DNA of 64,000 nt, from the NCBI RefSeq assembly GCF_900141745.1, contig NZ_FSRM01000002.1:2728001-2792000 (forward strand), written 5' to 3'. This stretch comes from Paraburkholderia phenazinium. Lineage in GTDB: Bacteria; Pseudomonadota; Gammaproteobacteria; Burkholderiales; Burkholderiaceae. Position numbers and translations under genes: made by a program. Each line of letters opens with the position of its first letter. The stretch's first letter is position 1. Positions 62,111 through 64,000 of this stretch are shown here, piece by piece. The notes beneath the pieces are model-generated. The model saw only the letters and a list, made by a program, of their open reading frames with translations, ran no database searches and was not told the DNA's origin.

Positions 62111-64000
62111 ATGTCGTCAGTTTTCTACGATCGAGAACACGTTACGAAGTGGTTGGGAGCCAGAACGGTCGAGAAGGCGCGCGACTACGTCGATGCAGTG
62201 TCGAACCTGCACTGGGAAAACAACACCCTGAGCGGCGAAGTGCAGGGTACGCAGCGGCACCCGTACGTCGTGGACGTGCAGTTTCATGACATCGGCGACG
62301 AGTTGTGGGTCGAGGGTGACTGCTCGTGCCCGGTCGGCTACCAGTGCAAGCATATGGCCGCATTGCTGATCGCGGGGCTCGAAGGGGCGGTCGAGTCGCA
62401 GCCGGGCGTGCGGCCCGAGCTGGTCCGGTGGATGGAGACATTCCGTGCACGCGCCGAAAGCGAGACCACCCCGAGCCATCGCACTCCAGGCGCTGAGCCG
62501 ACCCATGCGCTCGCCTATCAGCTCGGCTGGTCGCGTTATCAACAGCGCCACGAGATCCAGCTTTTCAAGGCACGGCTCGATTCGGAAGGCGTGATTCGTT
62601 CGATCGACGAACCGTGGAGCAATGTCGAAGCAGCCTTGATCAAGGCGCCCAAATTCGTTTCGGACGACGACCTGGTTATCTTGCGCAGTTTATGGCTCGG
62701 CCACTCGCGTCAGAACCACGGGCATTTCATCTTGCGTGGCTCGAACGGCGGCGACGTCCTGCATAAGCTCGTGGCGACAGGGCGTCTGTTTCCCGCGAAC
62801 CCAGCCGACGGCACATCACGGCATCCGCCGCGCCCGCTCTCGAGGGGCGCGGCAAGAGCGGGCCGCATCGAATGGGAAGCTCAGGCGGACGACCGTCTGA
62901 GACCGGTGCTGCGCACCGAGCCGCAGGCCGCGATGGTGCTCGCCACCGAGCCGGTCTGGTACGTCGACGCCGAGGCGGGCGAGGCGGGCATCGTCGAGCT
63001 GTCGTTGCCATTCCCGCAACTGCCCGATTACCTGTCGATGCCGCCTATTTCGCTCGCCGAGGCGCCGCTGGTGGCCGCAGTGCTGCGCGAAGTCGCACCC
63101 GATCTGCCGTTGCCGCCCGCGCTCGATACGGCCAAAGTCCGCGTCATCGATGTGGAGCCGGTGCCGGTGCTTGCCCTCAACAGTCTGTCGATGTCCGCGC
63201 TCGGCCTTGGCAAACACTTCCAGCGCAATCAGATGCTGGACTTCGCAACGGCCAGCTTCGACTACGAAGGCGTCAGCATCAAGGCGGAGAGCAGCGCTAC
63301 GCTAGTGCCGGTGCCCGGCGGCAGCGTGCTGCATATCCGGCGCCGCTACGACACTGAAAAGAAGCGTCTTCTCGAACTGCGTAAAGCGGGGCTGCAGGTG
63401 GTGCCGGCAAGCGGCGGCCACGCGCGGCACACGCTGCCCGAGACGCTACTGGCGTTACCCGACGTCGACGCGTGGCCCGACTTCGTGGACGAAACCCTGC
63501 CGGCGCTCAGCAACGCGGGATGGCGCGTAACGTTGGCGTCCGGCTTCCGTCATCACGTGATCGAAATCGATGCAATCGAAGGTACCGCGCGCAGGACCGG
63601 CGACGGCTGGTTCGACCTCGAGATGGGCATCACGCTGGGTGATCGCACCGTGCGCCTCGAACCGCTGCTGGCCGGACTGTTCCGGCGCGACCGCCGCTGG
63701 CTCGGCGGGGCGCTCGAAACGATCGACGATGACGAAGCCATCGAACTGACCACCGACCGCGCCGAACGCTTGCGTCTGCGTGCGGGACGGCTCAAGCCGG
63801 TGGTGCGGGTGCTGGTCGATCTGTTCGATGGGCTGGGCAGCTGGAAGGGTGACGAGAATATCAGGATTCCTGAGCTTGATGCCGGACGTCTTGCCGCACT
63901 GACCGATACGGGACGCTGGCAGTTCCAGGGCGACGCGTCGATCCGCCAGTTGGCGCAGCGTCTGCAGACCGGCGGCGGTGTGCAGGAAGTGCCGGTGCCG
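62111..64000 (+). CDS. SWIM zinc-finger protein, N-terminal part, probably SNF2-type helicase; cut by window edge
   Basis: The frame is open from ATG 62111 to the right edge (630 codons, no stop). A SWIM zinc finger is visible: C71, C73, C79 and H81 in EGDCSCPVGYQCKHMAALLI. It is preceded by a WxxN-type segment and followed by a long region (residues 90-630) of low similarity to anything I know, with HALAYQLGWSRYQQRHEIQL and RRRYDTEKKRLLELRKAGLQ. This layout is that of bacterial SNF2/DEAD-type helicases whose motor domain lies further C-terminal, beyond this window. The helicase motifs are therefore not seen, and the call is inference. No strong ribosome site precedes the ATG. Confidence 0.75.
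   Translation, partial: MSSVFYDREHVTKWLGARTVEKARDYVDAVSNLHWENNTLSGEVQGTQRHPYVVDVQFHDIGDELWVEGDCSCPVGYQCKHMAALLIAGLEGAVESQPGVRPELVRWMETFRARAESETTPSHRTPGAEPTHALAYQLGWSRYQQRHEIQLFKARLDSEGVIRSIDEPWSNVEAALIKAPKFVSDDDLVILRSLWLGHSRQNHGHFILRGSNGGDVLHKLVATGRLFPANPADGTSRHPPRPLSRGAARAGRIEWEAQADDRLRPVLRTEPQAAMVLATEPVWYVDAEAGEAGIVELSLPFPQLPDYLSMPPISLAEAPLVAAVLREVAPDLPLPPALDTAKVRVIDVEPVPVLALNSLSMSALGLGKHFQRNQMLDFATASFDYEGVSIKAESSATLVPVPGGSVLHIRRRYDTEKKRLLELRKAGLQVVPASGGHARHTLPETLLALPDVDAWPDFVDETLPALSNAGWRVTLASGFRHHVIEIDAIEGTARRTGDGWFDLEMGITLGDRTVRLEPLLAGLFRRDRRWLGGALETIDDDEAIELTTDRAERLRLRAGRLKPVVRVLVDLFDGLGSWKGDENIRIPELDAGRLAALTDTGRWQFQGDASIRQLAQRLQTGGGVQEVPVP

Overview
The window looks like chromosomal DNA of a Burkholderia/Paraburkholderia-type betaproteobacterium. 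The evidence is high GC with strong third-position GC bias, families typical of this group (DUF3331, DUF4148, Gram-negative porin_4-type porin, OpgC), and a methylcitrate cluster of the AcnD/PrpF type. I found no rRNA, tRNA, CRISPR array, insertion sequence, phage gene or plasmid backbone. It reads as ordinary, densely packed accessory-rich chromosome with many ATGA-overlapping operons.

Layout. 1-5 kb: edge of an unknown gene, a QseBC-like two-component pair, a double-PAS diguanylate cyclase and a 2-hydroxyacid dehydrogenase. 5-10.3 kb: a three-gene operon of a DUF2760 protein and two divergent Hsp70-like proteins. 10.3-18 kb: small secreted and hypothetical genes, an AI-2E family permease, OpgC, a porin, NudK and a divergent DeoR-type regulator with helically phased direct repeats between them. 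18.2-23 kb: a periplasmic molybdenum hydroxylase operon (large subunit, 2Fe-2S subunit, triheme cytochrome c lipoprotein). 23.5-24.6 kb: an NlpD-like LysM/LytM lipoprotein that probably starts at TTG. 24.6-32.8 kb: the propionate (2-methylcitrate) cluster prpB-prpC-acnD-prpF, with divergent prpR, a sigma-54 promoter and two tandem palindromes fit to be PrpR sites. 33-38 kb: two small proteins, then a second molybdenum hydroxylase/cytochrome operon. 38-45 kb: a seven-gene transporter run carrying two binding proteins, two permease pairs and one ATPase, with a divergent LysR regulator. 45.8-54 kb: housekeeping and stress genes (ChaA-like antiporter, acyl-CoA dehydrogenase, BON protein, 3-methyladenine glycosylase, DUF4148, CBS protein, RibA, an NmrA-like reductase with a divergent AraC regulator). 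54.1-58.3 kb: an ECF sigma factor, two anti-sigma-like membrane proteins, a catalase-like heme protein and cytochrome b561. 58.3-61.9 kb: a dimethylglycine/sarcosine dehydrogenase-like flavoenzyme with a divergent DeoR regulator. 62.1 kb to the edge: the N-terminal part of a SWIM zinc-finger protein, probably a SNF2-type helicase.

The most informative signals lie outside the genes. The ECF locus carries three copies of one bipartite promoter, GGAATAAA-N12-GTGTTNGC, with identical spacing, placed before the sigma gene, before the second anti-sigma-like gene and before the catalase operon. This defines a self-contained regulon from sequence alone. Both DeoR regulators have direct repeats on a 10-bp grid next to their divergent partner genes. 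The prp cluster shows a GG-N10-GC sigma-54 promoter with two matched palindromes 21 bp apart, and a 66-bp repeat-filled stem-loop between prpC and acnD. All regulatory calls are inference from sequence pattern.
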